DNA of 64,000 bases from Sambucus nigra. Taxonomy: Eukaryota; Streptophyta; Magnoliopsida; Dipsacales; Adoxaceae. Position numbers and translations under genes: made by a program. The notes below the pieces were generated by a model. That model searched no databases, was not told where the DNA came from, and saw nothing but the letters and a program-made list of their open reading frames with translations. Location of the stretch: contig OX422218.1 in the NCBI GenBank assembly GCA_949130495.1, forward strand, positions 40,928,651 to 40,992,650. The letters are read 5' to 3'. Shown in pieces: positions 1 to 14,111 of the stretch (within the stretch, counting starts at the first letter, position 1; every line of letters begins with the position of its first letter).

Positions 1-1926
1 AAGCATCGACAAAACGGTACTCTAACAGTCACGAACACCTCGCACGGGACCAATGTGACTCGGAGGAACCGACCGCGTAGTCACGGGGTCCCGGTTTGAG
101 TGTACGGCCTGAATTTGAAAAAATCAGACATAAGCATAAAAACATGTCATCGAAGGGTGAAAACGTAAAACAACAACAAAACTCTACCGTAAGAGTCACG
201 AAAACCTCGCACGGGACCAATGCGACTCGTAGGAACCGACCGCATAGTCACGGGGATCCCGGTTTGAGTGTACGACGTGAATTTACAAAAAAATAGACTT
301 ATGCATAAAAACATGCCATCGAAGGGTGAAAACGTAAAAATGCCACAAAACGGTCCCGTAAGAGTCACGAGCACGTCGCACGGGACCAATACAACTCGTA
401 GGAAGCGACCGCGTAGTCACGGGGCTCCCGGTTTGAGTGTACGACGTGAACTTGAAAAAAATTAGACTTAAGTATTAAAACATGCCATCGAAGGGTGAAA
501 ACGTAAAACTGCCACAAAACGGTCCCTTAAGAGTCACGATCACCTCGCACGGGACCAATGCGACTCGTAGGAACTGACCGCGTAGTCACGGGGCTCCCGG
601 TTTGACTGTACAATGTGAATTTAGAAAAAATTAGACTTGTGCATAAAAACATGCCATCGAAGGGTGAAAATGTAAATCTGCCACAAAACGGTACCGAAAG
701 AGTCACAAACACCTCGCACGGGACCAATGTGACTCGTAGGAACCGACCGTGTAGTCACGGGGCTCCCAGTTTGAGTGTACGACGTGAATTTGAAAAAATT
801 AGACTTATGCATAAAAACATGCCATCGAAGGGTGAAAAAATAAAACTGCCACAAAACGGTCCTGTAAGAGTCACGGACACCTCGCACGGGACCAATTCAA
901 CTCGTAGGAACTGACCGCGCAGTCACGGGGCTCCCGATTTGAGTGTACGACATGAATTTGCAAAAAAATAGACTTGTGCACAAAAAAGGCAATCGAAGGG
1001 TGAAAACGTAAAGCAGCCACAAAACGGTACCGTAACAGTCACGAACACCTCGCACGGGACCAATGTGACTCGTAGGAACCGACCGCGTAGTCACGGGGTC
1101 CCGGTTTGAGTGTACGGCGTGAATTTTAAAAAATTAGACTTAAGCATAAAAAAATGTCATCGAAGGGTGAAAACATAAAATAGCAACAAAACTCTACCGT
1201 AAGAGTCACGAACACCTCGTACGGGACCAATGCGACTCGTAGGAACCGACCGCGTAGTCACGGGGGTCCCGGTTTGTGTGTACGACGTGAATTTGAAAAA
1301 AATTAGACTTGTGCACAAAAAATGCCATCGAAGGGTGAGAACGTAAAGCATCGACAAAACGGTACTCTAACAGTCACGAACACCTCGCACGGGACCAATG
1401 TGACTCGGAGGAACCGACCGCGTAGTCACGGGGTCCCGGTTTGAGTGTACGGCCTGAATTTGAAAAAATCAGACATAAGCATAAAAACATGTCATCGAAG
1501 GGTGAAAACGTAAAACAACAACAAAACTCTACCGTAAGAGTCACGAAAACCTCGCACGGGACCAATGCGACTCGTAGGAACCGACCGCATAGTCACGGGG
1601 ATCCCGGTTTGAGTGTACGACGTGAATTTACAAAAAAATAGACTTATGCATAAAAACATGCCATCGAAGGGTGAAAACGTAAAAATGCCACAAAACGGTC
1701 CCTTAAGAGTCACGAGCACGTCGCACGGGACCAATACAACTCGTAGGAAGCGACCGCGTAGTCACGGGGCTCCCGGTTTGAGTGTACGACGTGAACTTGA
1801 AAAAAATTAGACTTAAGTATTAAAACATGCCATCGAAGGGTGAAAACGTAAAACTGCCACAAAACGGTCCCTTAAGAGTCACGATCACCTCGCACGGGAC
1901 CAATGCGACTCGTAGGAACTGACCGC
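1..1926 (+). repeat. 8-monomer HOR, 1,345-bp period, 1.4 copies visible
   Basis: Bases 1-581 recur at 1,346-1,926 with very few differences (for example CCCGTAAG versus CCCTTAAG). After 1,926 the copies diverge (GCGTAGTCAC versus GCGTTGTCAC, then different monomer types). The period equals eight monomers. More copies may lie to the left of the window. Confidence 0.85.
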
Positions 1927-2168
1927 GTTGTCACGGGGCTCCCAGTTTGTGTGTACGACGTGAAATTGGAAAAAAATTAGACGTGTGCATAAAAACATGC
2001 CATCGAAGGGTGAAAACGTAAAACAGCCACAAAACGGTACCGTAACAGTCACGAACACCTCGCACGGGACCAATGTGACTCGTAGGAACCGACCGCGTAG
2101 TCACGGGGCTCTCAGTTTGAGTGTACGGCGTGAAAACTCAAAACATTAGACTTACGCATAAAAACATG

Positions 2169-4263
2169 TCATCGAAGGGTGAAAACGTAAAACAACCACA
2201 AAACTCTACCGTAAGAGTCATGAAGACCTCGTACGGGACCAATGCGACTCGTAGGAACTGACCGCGTAGTCACGGGGATCCCGGTTTGAGTGTACGATGT
2301 GAATTTGCAAAAAATTAGACTTAAGCATAAAAACATGCCATCGAAGGGTGAAAACATAAAACAGCCACAAATCGGTACCGTAAGAGTCACGAACACCTCG
2401 CACGGGGCCAATGTGACTCGTTGGAACCGACCTCGTAGTGACAGCGCTCCCGGTTTGAGTGTACGACGTGAATTTGCAAAAAATTAGACTTGTGCATAAA
2501 AACATGCCATCGAAGGGTGAAAACGTAAATCTCCCACAAAACGGTACCGAAAGAGTCACGAACACCTAGCACGGGACCAATGTGACTCGTAGGAACCTAC
2601 CGCGCAGTCACGGGGCTCCCGGTTTGAGTGTACGACGTGAATTTGCAAAAAATTAGACTTAAGCATAAAAACATGCCATCGAAGGGTGAAAACGTAAAAC
2701 AGCCACAAAACTCTACCGTAAGAGTCATGAACACCTCGCACGGGAGCAATGCGACTCGTAGGAACCGATCGCGTAGTCACGGGGATCCCGGTTTGAGTGT
2801 ACGACGTGAATTTGCAGAAAATTAGACTTAAGCATAAAACCATGCCATCGAAGGGTGAAAATGTAAAATAGCCACAAAACGGTCCCGTAAGAGTCACGAA
2901 CATCTCGCACGGGACCAATGTGACTCGTAGGAACCGTCCGCGTTGTCACGGGAATCCCGGTTTGAGTGTACGACGTGAATTTGCAAAAAAATAGACTTAT
3001 GCATAAAAACATGGCATCGAAGGGAGAAAACGTAAAACAACCACAAAACGGTCCCGTAAGAGTGGCGAGCACGTCGCACGGGACCAATGCAACTCGTAGG
3101 AACCGACCGCGTAGTCACGGGGCTCCCAGTTTGAGTGTACGACGTGAATTTGAAAAAATTATACTTATGCATAAAAACATGTCATCGAAGGCTGAAAACA
3201 TAAAACTGCCACAAAACGGTCTCGTAAGAGTCACGAACACCTGGTACGGGACCAATACGACTCGTAGGAACCGATCGCGTAGTCACGGGGCTCCCGATTT
3301 GAGTGTACGACGTGAATTTGCAAAAAAATAGACTTGTGCACAAAAAATGCCATCGAAGGGTGAAAACGTAAAGCCGCCACAAAACGGTACCGTAACAGTC
3401 ACGAACACCTCGCACGGGACCAATGTGACTCGTAGGAACCGACCGCGTAGTCACGGGGTCCCGGTTTGAGTGTACGGCGTGAATTTGAAAAAATTAGAAT
3501 TAAGCATAAAAACATGTCATCCAAGGGTGAAAATGTAAAATAGCAACAAAACTCTACCGTAAGAGTCACGAACACCTCGCAAGGGACCAATGCGACTCGT
3601 AGGAACCGACCGCGTAGTCACGGAGCTCCCGGTTTGAGTGTATGACGTGAATTTGCAAAAAATTAGACTTGTGCACAAAAAATGCCATCGAATGGTGAAA
3701 ACATAAAGCAGCCACAAAACGGTACCGTAACAGTCACGAACACCTCGCACGGGACCAATGTGACTCATAGGAATCGATCGCGTAGTCACGGGGTCCCGGT
3801 TTGAGTGTACGACGTGAATTTGAAAAAATTAGACTTAAGCATAAAAACATGTCATCGAAGGGTGAAAACGTAAAACAGCAACAAAACTCTACCGTAAGAG
3901 TCACGAACACCTCACACGGGACCAATGCGACTAGTAGGAACCGACCGCGTAGTCACGGGGATCCCGGGTTGAGTGTACGACGTGAATTTACAAAAAAATA
4001 GACTTATGCATAAAAACATGCCATCGAAGGGTGAAAACGAAAAAATGCCACAAAAAGGTCCCGTAAGAGTCACGAGCACGTCGCACGGGACCAATGCGAC
4101 TCGTAGGAAGTGACCGCGTAGTCACGGGGCTCCCGGTTTGAGTGTACGACGTGAACTTGAAAAAAATTAGACTTAAGCATAAAAACATGCCATCGAAGGG
4201 TGAAAACGTAAAACTGCCACAAAACGGTCCCTTAAGAGTCACGATCACCTCGCACGGGACCAA
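2169..4263 (+). repeat. Satellite segmental duplication, copy 1 (partner 6,888-8,983)
   Basis: The order of monomer variants in this 2.1-kb block repeats about 4,720 bp (28 monomers) downstream. It includes the marker monomers with AATCGGTACC, the GTAGTGACGGCGCTCC type and the GCGTTGTCACGGGAATCCC type. The offset changes by only 1 bp across the block. Confidence 0.8.
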
Positions 4264-6632
4264 TGCGACTCGTAGGAACTGACCGCGTAGTCACGGGGCT
4301 CCCGATTTGACTGTACGATGTGAATTTGCAAAAAACTAGACTTGTGCATAAAAACATGCCATCGACGGGTGAAAACGTAAATCTGCCACAAAACGGTACC
4401 GAAAGAGTCACAAACACCTCGCACGGGACCAATGTGACTCGTAGGAACTGACCGTGTAGTCACGGGGCTCCCGGTTTGAGTGTACGTCGTGAATTTGCAA
4501 AAAATTAGACTTAAGCATAAAAACATGCCATCGAAGGGTGAAAACGTAAAACAGCCACAAAACTCTACCGTAAGAGTCACGAACACCTCGTACGAGACCA
4601 ATACGACTCGTAGGAACCGACCGCGTAGTCACGGAGCTCCCGGTTTGAGTGTACGACGTGAATTTGCAAAAAATTAGACTTGTGCACAAAAAATGCCATC
4701 GAATGGTGAAAACATAAAGCAGCCACAAAACGGTACCGTAACAGTCACGGACACCTCGCACGGGACCAATGTGACTCGTAGGAACCGATCGCGTAGTCAC
4801 GGGGTCCCGGTTTGAGTGTACGGCGTGAATTTGAAAAAATTAGACTTAAGCATAAAAACATGTCATCGAAGGGTGAAAACGTAAAACAGCAACAAAACTC
4901 TACCGTAAGAGTCACGAACACCTCACACGGGACCAATGCGACTCGTAGGAACCGACCGCGTAGTCACCGGGATCCCGGGTTGAGTGTACGACGTGAATTT
5001 ACAAAAAAATAGACTTATGCATAAAAACATGCCATCGAAGGGTGAAAACGAAAAAATGCCACAAAAAGGTCCCGTAAGAGTCACGAGCACGTCGCACGGG
5101 ACCAATGCGACTCATAGGAAGTGACCGCGTAGTCACGGGGCTCCCGGTTTGAGTGTACGACGTGAACTTGAAAAAAATTAGACTTAAGCATAAAAACATG
5201 ACATCGAAGGGTGAAAACGTAAAACTGCCACAAAACGGTCCCTTAAGAGTCACGATCACCTCGCACGGGACCAATGCGACTCGTAGGAACTGACCGCGTA
5301 GTCACGGGGCTCCCGGTTTGACTGTACGATGTGAATTTGCAAAAAACTAGACTTCTGCATAAAAACATGCCATCGACGGGTGAAAACGTAAATCTGCCAC
5401 AAAACGGTACCGAAAGAGTCACAAACACCTCGCACGGGACCAATGTGACTCGTAGGAACTGACCGTGTAGTCACGGGGCTCCCGGTTTGAGTGTACGTCG
5501 TGAATTTGCGAAAAATTAGACTTAAGCATAAAAACATGCCATCGAAGGGTGAAAACGTAAAACAGCCACAAAACTCTACCGTAAGAGTCACGAACACCTC
5601 ACACGAGACCAATGCGACTCGTAGGAACCGACCGCGTAGTCACGGAGCTCCCGGTTTGAGTGTACGACGTGAATTTGCAAAAAATTAGACTTGTGCACAA
5701 AAAATGCCATCGAATGGTGAAAACATAAAGCAGCCACAAAACGGTACCGTAACAGTCACGGACACCTCGCACGGGACCAATGTGACTCGTAGGAACCGAT
5801 CGCGTAGTCACGGGGTCCCGGTTTGAGTGTACGGCGTGAATTTGAAAAAATTAGACTTAAGCATAAAAACATGTCATCGAAGGGTGAAAACGTAAAACAG
5901 CAACAAAACTCTACCGTAAGAGTCACGAACACCTCACACGGGACCAATGCGACTCGTAGGAACCGACCGCGTAGTCACCGGGATCCCGGGTTGAGTGTAC
6001 GACGTGAATTTACAAAAAAATAGACTTATGCATAAAAACATGCCATCGAAGGGTGAAAACGTAAAAATGCCACAAGAAGGTCCCGTAAGAGTCACGAGCA
6101 CGTCGCACAGGACCAATGCGACTCGTAGGAAGTGACCGCGTAGTCACGGGGCTCCCGGTTTGAGTGTACGACGTGAACTTGAAAAAAATTAGACTTAAGC
6201 ATAAAAACATGCCATCGAAGGGTGAAAACGTAAAACTGCCACAAAACGGTCCCTTAAGAGTCACGATCACCTCGCACGGGACCAATACGACTCGTAGGAA
6301 CTGACCGCGTAGTCACGGGGCTCTCGGTTTGACTGTACGATGTGAATTTGCAAAAAATTAGACTTGTGCATAAAAACATGCCATCGAAGGGTGAAAATGT
6401 AAAACTGCCACAAAACGGTACCGAAAGAGTCACAAAAACCTCGCACGGGACCAATGTGACTCGTAGGAACCGACCGTGTAGTCACGGGGCTCCCAGTTTG
6501 AGTGTACATCGTGAATTTGCGAAAAATTAGACTTAAGCATAAAAACATGCCTTCGAAGGGTGAAAACGTAAAACAGCCACAAAACTCTACCGTAAGAGTC
6601 ACGAACACCTCGCACGAGACCAATGCGACTCG
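3600..6632 (+). repeat. 6-monomer HOR, 1,011-bp unit, three tandem copies
   Basis: Units at about 3,600-4,610, 4,611-5,621 and 5,622-6,632 share the same six monomer variants in the same order. Markers recur at 1,011-bp steps: GCACAAAAAATGCC followed by TCGAATGGTGAAAACAT at about 3,673, 4,684 and 5,695, and the GATCCCGGGTTGAGTG variant in each unit. Copies 2 and 3 are the most alike. After 6,632 the next monomer is of another type, so the tandem stops there. Confidence 0.88.
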
Positions 6633-7685
6633 TAGGAACTGACCGCGTAGTCACGGGGCTCCCAGTTTGAGTGCACGACGTGAATTTGCAAAAAATTAGA
6701 CTTGTGGAAAAAAACATGCCATCGAAGGGTGAAAACGTAAAACAACCACAAAACGGTACCGTAACAGTCACGAACACCTCGCACGGGACCAACGTGACTC
6801 GTAGGAACCGACCGCGTAGTCACGGGGCTCCCAGTTTGAGTGTACGGCGTGAAAACTCAAAAAATTAGACTTAAGCATAAAAACATGTCATCGAAGGGTG
6901 AAAACGTAAAACAACCACAGAACTCTACCGTAAGAGTCATGAAGACCTCGCACGGGACCAATGCGACTCGTAGGAACTAACCGCGTAGTCACGGTGATCC
7001 CGGTTTGAGTGTACGATGTGAATTTGAAAAAAATTAGACTTAAGCATAAAAACATGCCATCGAAGGGTGAAAACATAAAACAGCCACAAATCGGTACCGT
7101 AAGAGTCACGAACACCTCGTACGGGACCAATGTGACTCGTTGGAACCGACCTCGTAGTGACGGCGCTCCCGGTTTGAGTGTACGACGTGAATTTGCAAAA
7201 AATTAGACTTGTGCATAAAAACATGCCATCGAAGGGTGAAAACGAAAATCTCCCACAAAACGGTACCGAAAGAGTCACGAACACCTAGCACGGGACCAAT
7301 GTGACTCGTAGGAACCGACCGCGCAGTCACGGGGCTCCCGGTTTGAGTGTACGGCGTGAATTTGCAAAAAATTAGACTTAAGCATAAAAACATGCCATCG
7401 AAGGGTGAAAACGTAAAACAGCCACAAAACTCTACCGTAAGAGTCATGAACACCTCGCACGGGACCAATGCGACTCGTAGGAACCGATCGCGTAGTCACG
7501 GGGATCCCGGTTTGAGTGTACGACGTGAATTTGCAAAAAAATTAGACTTAAGCATAAAACCATGCCATCGAAGGGTGAAAATGTAAAACAGCCACAAAAC
7601 GGTACCGAAAGAGTCACAAACACCTCGCACGGGACCAATGTGACTCGTAGGAACCGTCCGCGTTGTCACGGGAATCCCGGTTTGA

Positions 7686-10497
7686 GTGTACGACGTGAAT
7701 TTGCAAAAAAATAGACTTATGCATAAAAACATGGCATCGAAGGGAGAAAACGTAAAACAACCACAAAACGGTCCTGTAAGAGTGGCAAGCACGTCGCACG
7801 GGACCAATGCAACTCGTAGGAACCGACCGCGTAGTCACGGGGCTCCCAGTTTGAGTGTACGACGTGAATTTGAAAAAATTAGACTTATGCATAAAAACAT
7901 GTCATCGAAGGCTGAAAACATAAAACTGCCACAAAACGGTCTCGTAAGAGTCACGAACACCTCGCACGGGACCAATGCGACTCGTAGGAACCGATCGCGT
8001 AGTCACGGGGCTCCCGATTTGAGTGTACGACGTGAATTTGGAAAAAAATAGACTTGTGCACAAAAAATGCCATCGAAGGGTGAAAACGTAAAGCCTCCAC
8101 AAAACGGTACCGTAACAGTCACGAACACCTCGCACGGGACCAATGTGACTCGTAGGAACCGACCGCGTAGTCACGGGGTCCCGGTTTGAGTGTACGGCGT
8201 GAATTTGAAAAAATTAGACTTAAGCATAAAAACATGTCATCGAAGGGTGAAAACGTAAAATAGCAACAAAACTCTACCGTAAGAGTCACGAACACCTCGC
8301 ACGGGACCAATGCGACTCTTAGGAACCGACCGCGTAGTCACGGAGCTCCCGGTTTGAGTGTACGACGTGAATTTGCAAAAAATTAGACTTGTGCACAAAA
8401 AATGCCATCGAATGGTGAAAACATAAAGCAGCCACAAAACGGTACCGTAACAGTCACGAACACCTCGCACGGGACCAATGTGACTCGTAGGAACCGATCG
8501 CGTAGTCACGGGGTCCCGGTTTGAGTGTACGGCGTGAATTTGAAAAAATTAGACTTAAGCATAAAAACATGTCATCGATGGGTGAAAACGTAAAACAGCA
8601 ACAAAACTCTACCGTAAGAGTCACGAGCACCTCACACGGGACCAATGCGACTCGTAGGAACCGACCGCGTAGTCACGGGGATCCCGGGTTGAGTGTACGA
8701 CGTGAATTTACAAAAAAATAGACTTATGCATAAAAACATGCCATCGAAGGGTGAAAACGTTAAAATGCCACAAAAAGGTCCCGTAAGAGTCACGAGCACA
8801 TCGCACGGGACCAATGCGACTCGTAGGAAGTGACCGTGTAGTCACGGGGCTCCCGGTTTGAGTGTACGACGTGAACTTGAAAAAAATTAGACTTAAGCAT
8901 AAAAACATGCCATCGAAGGGTGAAAACGTAAAACTGCCACAAAACTCTACCGTAAGAGTCATGAACACCTCGCACGGGACCAATGCGACTCGTAGGAACC
9001 GACCGCGTAGTCACGGGGATCCCGGTTTGAGTGTACGACGTGAATTTGTAAAAAATTAGACTTAAGCATAAAACCATGCCATCGAAGGGTGAAAATGTAA
9101 AACAGCCACAAAACGGTCCCGTAAGAGTCACGAACACCTCGCACGGGACCAATGTGACTCGTAGGAACCGTCCGCGTTGTCACGGGAATCCCGGTTTGAG
9201 TGTACGACGTGAATTTGCAAAAAAATAGACTTATGAATAAAAACATGGCATCGAAGGGAGAAAACGTAAAACAACCACAAAACGGTCCCGTAAGAGTGGC
9301 GAGCACGTCGCACGGGACCAATGCAACTCGTAGGAACCGACCGCGTAGTCACGGGGCTCCCAGTTTGAGTGTACGACGTGAATTTGAAAAAATTAGACTT
9401 ATGCATAAAAACATGTCATCGAAGGCTAAAAATATAAAACTGCCACAAAACGGTCTCGTAAGAGTCACGAACACCTCGCACGGGACCAATGCGACTCGTA
9501 GGAACCGATCGCGTAGTCACGGGGCTCCCGATTTGAGTGTACGACGTGAATTTGCAAAAAAATAGACTTGTGCACAAAAAATGCCATCGAAGGGTGAAAA
9601 CGTAAAGCCGCCACAAAACGGTACCGTAACAGTCACGAACACCTCGCACGGGACCAATGTGACTCTTAGGAACCGATCGCGTAGTCACGGGGTCCCGGTT
9701 TGAGTGTACGGCGTGAATTTGAAAAAATTAGAATTAAGCATAAAAACATGTCATCGAAGGGTGAAAACGTAAAATAGCAACAAAACTCTACCGTAAGAGT
9801 CACGAACACCTCGCACGGGACCAATGCGACTCGTAGGAACCGACCGCGTAGTCACGGAGCTCCCGGTTTGAGTGTACGACATGAATTTGCAAAAAATTAG
9901 ACTTGTGCACAAAAAATGCCATCGAATGGTGAAAACATAAAGCAGCCACAAAACGGTACCGTAACAGTCACTTAAACCTCGCACGGGACCAATGTGACTC
10001 GTAGGAACCGATCGCGTAGTCACGGGGTCCCGGTTTGAGTGTACGGCGTGAATTTGAAAAAATTAGACTTAAGCATAAAAACATGTCATCGAAGGGTGAA
10101 AACGTAAAACAGCAACAAAACTCTACCGTAAGAGTCACGAACACCTCACACGGGACCAATGCGACTCGTAGGAACCGACCGCGTAGTCACGGGGATCCCG
10201 GGTTCAGTGTACGACGTGAATTTACAAAAAAATAGACTTATGCATAAAAACATGCCATCGAAGGGTGAAAACGTAAAAATGCCACAAAAAGGTCCCGTAA
10301 AAGTCACGAGCACGTCGCACGGGACCAATGCGACTCGTAGGAAGTGACCTCGTAGTCACGGGGCTCCCGGTTTGAGTGTACGACGTGAACTTGAAAAAAA
10401 TTAGACTTAAGCATAAAAACATGCCATCGAAGGGTGAAAACGTAAAACTGCCACAAAACGGTCCCTTAAGAGTCACGATCACCTCGCACGGGACCAA
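7686..10497 (+). repeat. 9-monomer HOR, 1,514-bp period, two tandem copies
   Basis: Blocks from about 7,686 and 9,200 carry the same nine variants with a constant 1,514-bp offset, including the unusual GAAGGGAGAAAACG monomer and the next one with GAAGGCTGAAAAC (GAAGGCTAAAAAT in the second copy). The same 9-mer reappears at 29.4-33.0 kb. Confidence 0.82.
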
Positions 10498-13400
10498 TGC
10501 GACTCGTAGGAACTGACCGCGTAGTCACGGGGCTCCCGGTTTGACTGTACGATGTGAATTTGCAAAAAATTAGACTTGTGCATAAAAACATGCCATCGAA
10601 TGGTGAAAACGTAAAACTGCCACAAAACGGTACCGAAACAGTCACAAACACCTCGCACGGGACCAATGTGACTCGTAGGAACCGACCGTGTAGTCACGGG
10701 GCTCCCGGTTTGAGTGTACGTCGTGAATTTGCAAAAAATTAGACTTAAGCATAAAAACATGTCATCGAAGGGTGAAAATGTAAAATAGCAACAAAACTCT
10801 ATCGTAAGAGTCATGAACACCTCGCACGGGACCAATGCGACTCGTAGGAACCGACCGCGTAGTCACGGAGCTCCCGGTTTGAGTGTACGACGTGAATTTG
10901 CAAAAAATTAGACTTGTGCACAAAAAATGCCATCGAATGGTGAAAACATAAAGCAGCCACAAAACGGTACCGTAACAGTCACGAACACCTCGCACGGGAC
11001 CAATGTGACTCGTAGGAATCGATCGCGTAGTCACGGGGTCCCGGTTTGAGTGTACGACGTGAATTTGAAAAAATTAGACTTAAGCATAAAAACATGTCAT
11101 CGTAGGGTGAAAACGTAAAACAGCAACAAAACTCTACCGTAAGAGTCACGAACACCTCACACGGGACCAATGCGACTCGTAGGAACCGACCGCGTAGTCA
11201 CGGGGATCCCGGGTTGAGTGTACGACGTAAATTTACAAAAAAATAGACTTATGGATAAAAACATGCCATCGAAGGGTGAAAACAAAAAACTGCCACAAAA
11301 AGGTCCCGTAAGAGTCACGAGCACGTCGCACGGGACCAATGCGACTCGTAGGAAGTGACCGCGTAGTCACGGGGCTCCCGGTTTGAGTGTACGACGTGAA
11401 CTTGAAAAAAATTAGACTTAAGCATAAAAAATGCCATCGAAGGGTGAAAACGTAAAACTGCCACAAAACGGTCCCTTAAGAGTCACGATCACCTCGCACG
11501 GGACCAATGCGACTCATAGGAACTGACCGCGTAGTCACGGGGCTCCCGATTTGACTGTACGATGTGAATTTGCAAAAAATTAGACTTGTGCATAAAAACA
11601 TGCCATCGATGGGTGAAAACGTAAATCTGCCATAAAACGGTACCGAAAGAGTCACAAACACCTCGCACGGGACCAATGTGACTCGTAGGAACTGACCGTG
11701 TAGTCATGGGGCTCCCGGTTTGAGTTTACGTCGTGAATTTGCAAAAAATTAGACTTAAGCATAAAAAGATGCCATCGAAGGGTGAAAACGTAAAACAGCC
11801 ACAAAACTCTACCGTAAGAGTCACGAACACCTCGCACGAGACCAATGCGACTCGTAGGAACCGACCGCGTAGTCACGGAGCTCCCGGTTTGAGTGTACGA
11901 TGTGAATTTGCAAAAAATTAGACTTGTGCACAAAAAATGCCATCGAATGGTGAAAACATAAAGCAGCCACAAAACGGTACCGTAACATTCACGAACACCT
12001 CGCACGGGACCAATGTGACTCGTAGGAACCGATCGCGTAGTCACGGATTCCCGGTTTGAGTGTACGGCGTGAATTTGAAAAAATTAGACTTAAGCATAAA
12101 AACATGTCATCGAAGGGTGAAAACGTAAAACAGCAACAAAACTCTACCGTAAGAGTCACGAACACCTCACACGGGACCAATGCGACTCGTAGGAACCGAC
12201 CGCATAGTCACGGGGATCCCGGGTTGAGTGTACGACGTGAATTTACAAAAAAATAGACTTATGCATAAAAATATGCCATCGAAGGGTGAAAACGTAAAAA
12301 TGCCACAAAAAGGTCCCGTAAGAGTCACGAGCACGTCGCACGGGACCAATGCGACTCGTAGGAAGTGATCGCGTAGTCACGGGGATCCCGGTTTGAGTGT
12401 ACGACGTGAACTTGAAAAAAATTAGACTTAAGCATAAAAACATGCCATCGAAGGGTGAAAACGTAAAACTGCCACAAAACGGTCCCTTAAGAGTCACGAT
12501 CACCTCGCACGGGACCAATGCGACTCGTAGGAACTGACCGCGTAGTCACGGGGCTCTCGGTTTGACTGTATGATGTGAATTTGCAAAAAATTAGACTTGT
12601 GCATAAAAACATGCCATCGAAGGGTGAAAATGTAAAACTGCCACAAAACGGTACCGAAAGAGTCACAAACACCTCGCACGGGACCAATGTGACTCGTAGG
12701 AACCGACCGTGTAGTCACGGGGCTCCCAGTTTGAGTGTACGTCGTGAATTTGCGAAAAATTAGACTTAAGCATAAAAACATGCCTTCGAAGGGTGAAAAC
12801 GTAAAACAGCCACAAAACTCTACCGTAAGAGTCACGAACACCTCGCACGAGACCAATGCGACTCGTAGGAACTGACCGCGTAGTCACGGGGCTCCCAGTT
12901 TGAGTGTACGACGTGAATTTGCAAAAAATTAGACTTGTGGAAAAAAACATGCCATCGAAGGGTGAAAACGTAAAACAACCACAAAATGGTACCGTAACAG
13001 TCACGAACACCTTGCACGGGACCAATGTGACTCGTAGGAACCGACCGCGTAGTCACGGGGCTCCCAGTTTGAGTGTACGGCGTGAAAACTCAAAAAATTA
13101 GACTTAAGCATAAAAACATGTCATCGAAGGGTGAAAACATAAAACAACCACAGAACTCTACCGTAAGAGTCATGAAGACCTCGCACGGGACCAATGCGAC
13201 TCGTAGGAACTGACCGCGTAGTCACGGTGATCCCGGTTTGAGTGTACGATGTGAATTTGCAAAAAATTAGACTTAAGCATAAAAACATGCCATCAAAGGG
13301 TGAAAACATAAAACAACCACAAATCGGTACGGTAAGAGTCACGAACACCTCGCACGGGACCAATGTGACTCGTTGGAACCGACCTCGTAGTGACGGCGCT

Positions 13401-13701
13401 CCCGGTTTGAGTGTACGACGTGAATTTGCAAAAAATTAGACTTGTGCATAAAAACATGCCATCGAAGGGTGAAAATGAAAATCTCCCACAAAACGGTACC
13501 GAAAGAGTCACGAACACCTAGCACGGGACCAATGTGACTCGTAGGAACCGACCGCGCAGTCACGGGGCTCCCGGTTTGAGTGTACGACGTGAATTTGCAA
13601 AAAATTAGACTTAAGCATAAAAACATGCCATCGAAGAGTGAAAACGTAAAACAGCCACAAAACTCTACCGTAAGAGTCATGAACACCTCGCACGGGACCA
13701 A
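9834..13701 (+). repeat. Second copy of the 3,600-7,468 block, including three more 1,011-bp hexamers
   Basis: Hexamer units start at about 9,834, 10,845 and 11,855 (steps of 1,011 and 1,010 bp). They are followed by the same downstream monomers as the first block, with a constant offset of about 6,233 bp (37 monomers). The triplication was therefore copied as a whole, or both arose from one ancestral tract. Confidence 0.82.
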
Positions 13702-13774
13702 TGCGACTCGTAGGAACCGACCGCGTAGTCACGGGCATCCCGGTTTGAGTGTACGACCTGAATTTGCATAAAAA

Positions 13775-14111
13775 TTAGACTTAAGAATAAAACCATGCCA
13801 TCGAAGGGTGAAAATGTAAAACAGCCACAAAACGGTCTCGTAAGAGTCACGAACATCTCGCACGGGACCAATGTGACTCGTAGGAACCGTCCGCGTTGTC
13901 ACGGGAATCCCGGTTTGAGTGTACGACGTGAATTTGCAAAAAATTAGACTTAAGCATAAAACCATGCCATCGAAGGGTGAAAATGTAAAACAGCCACAAA
14001 ACGGTCCCATAAGAGTCACGAACATCTCGCACGGGACCAATGTGACTCGTAGGAACCGTCCGCGTTGTCACGGGAATCCCGGTTTGAGTGTACGACGTGA
14101 ATTTGCAAAAA
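13775..14111 (+). repeat. Single-monomer tandem duplication
   Basis: Two neighbouring monomers share the rare combination of CCATGCCATCGAAGG, GAACATCTCGCACGGG and GTCCGCGTTGTCACGGG, offset by 168-169 bp. In related blocks at 8-9 kb and 18 kb this variant occurs once, so one monomer appears duplicated here. Confidence 0.7.
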
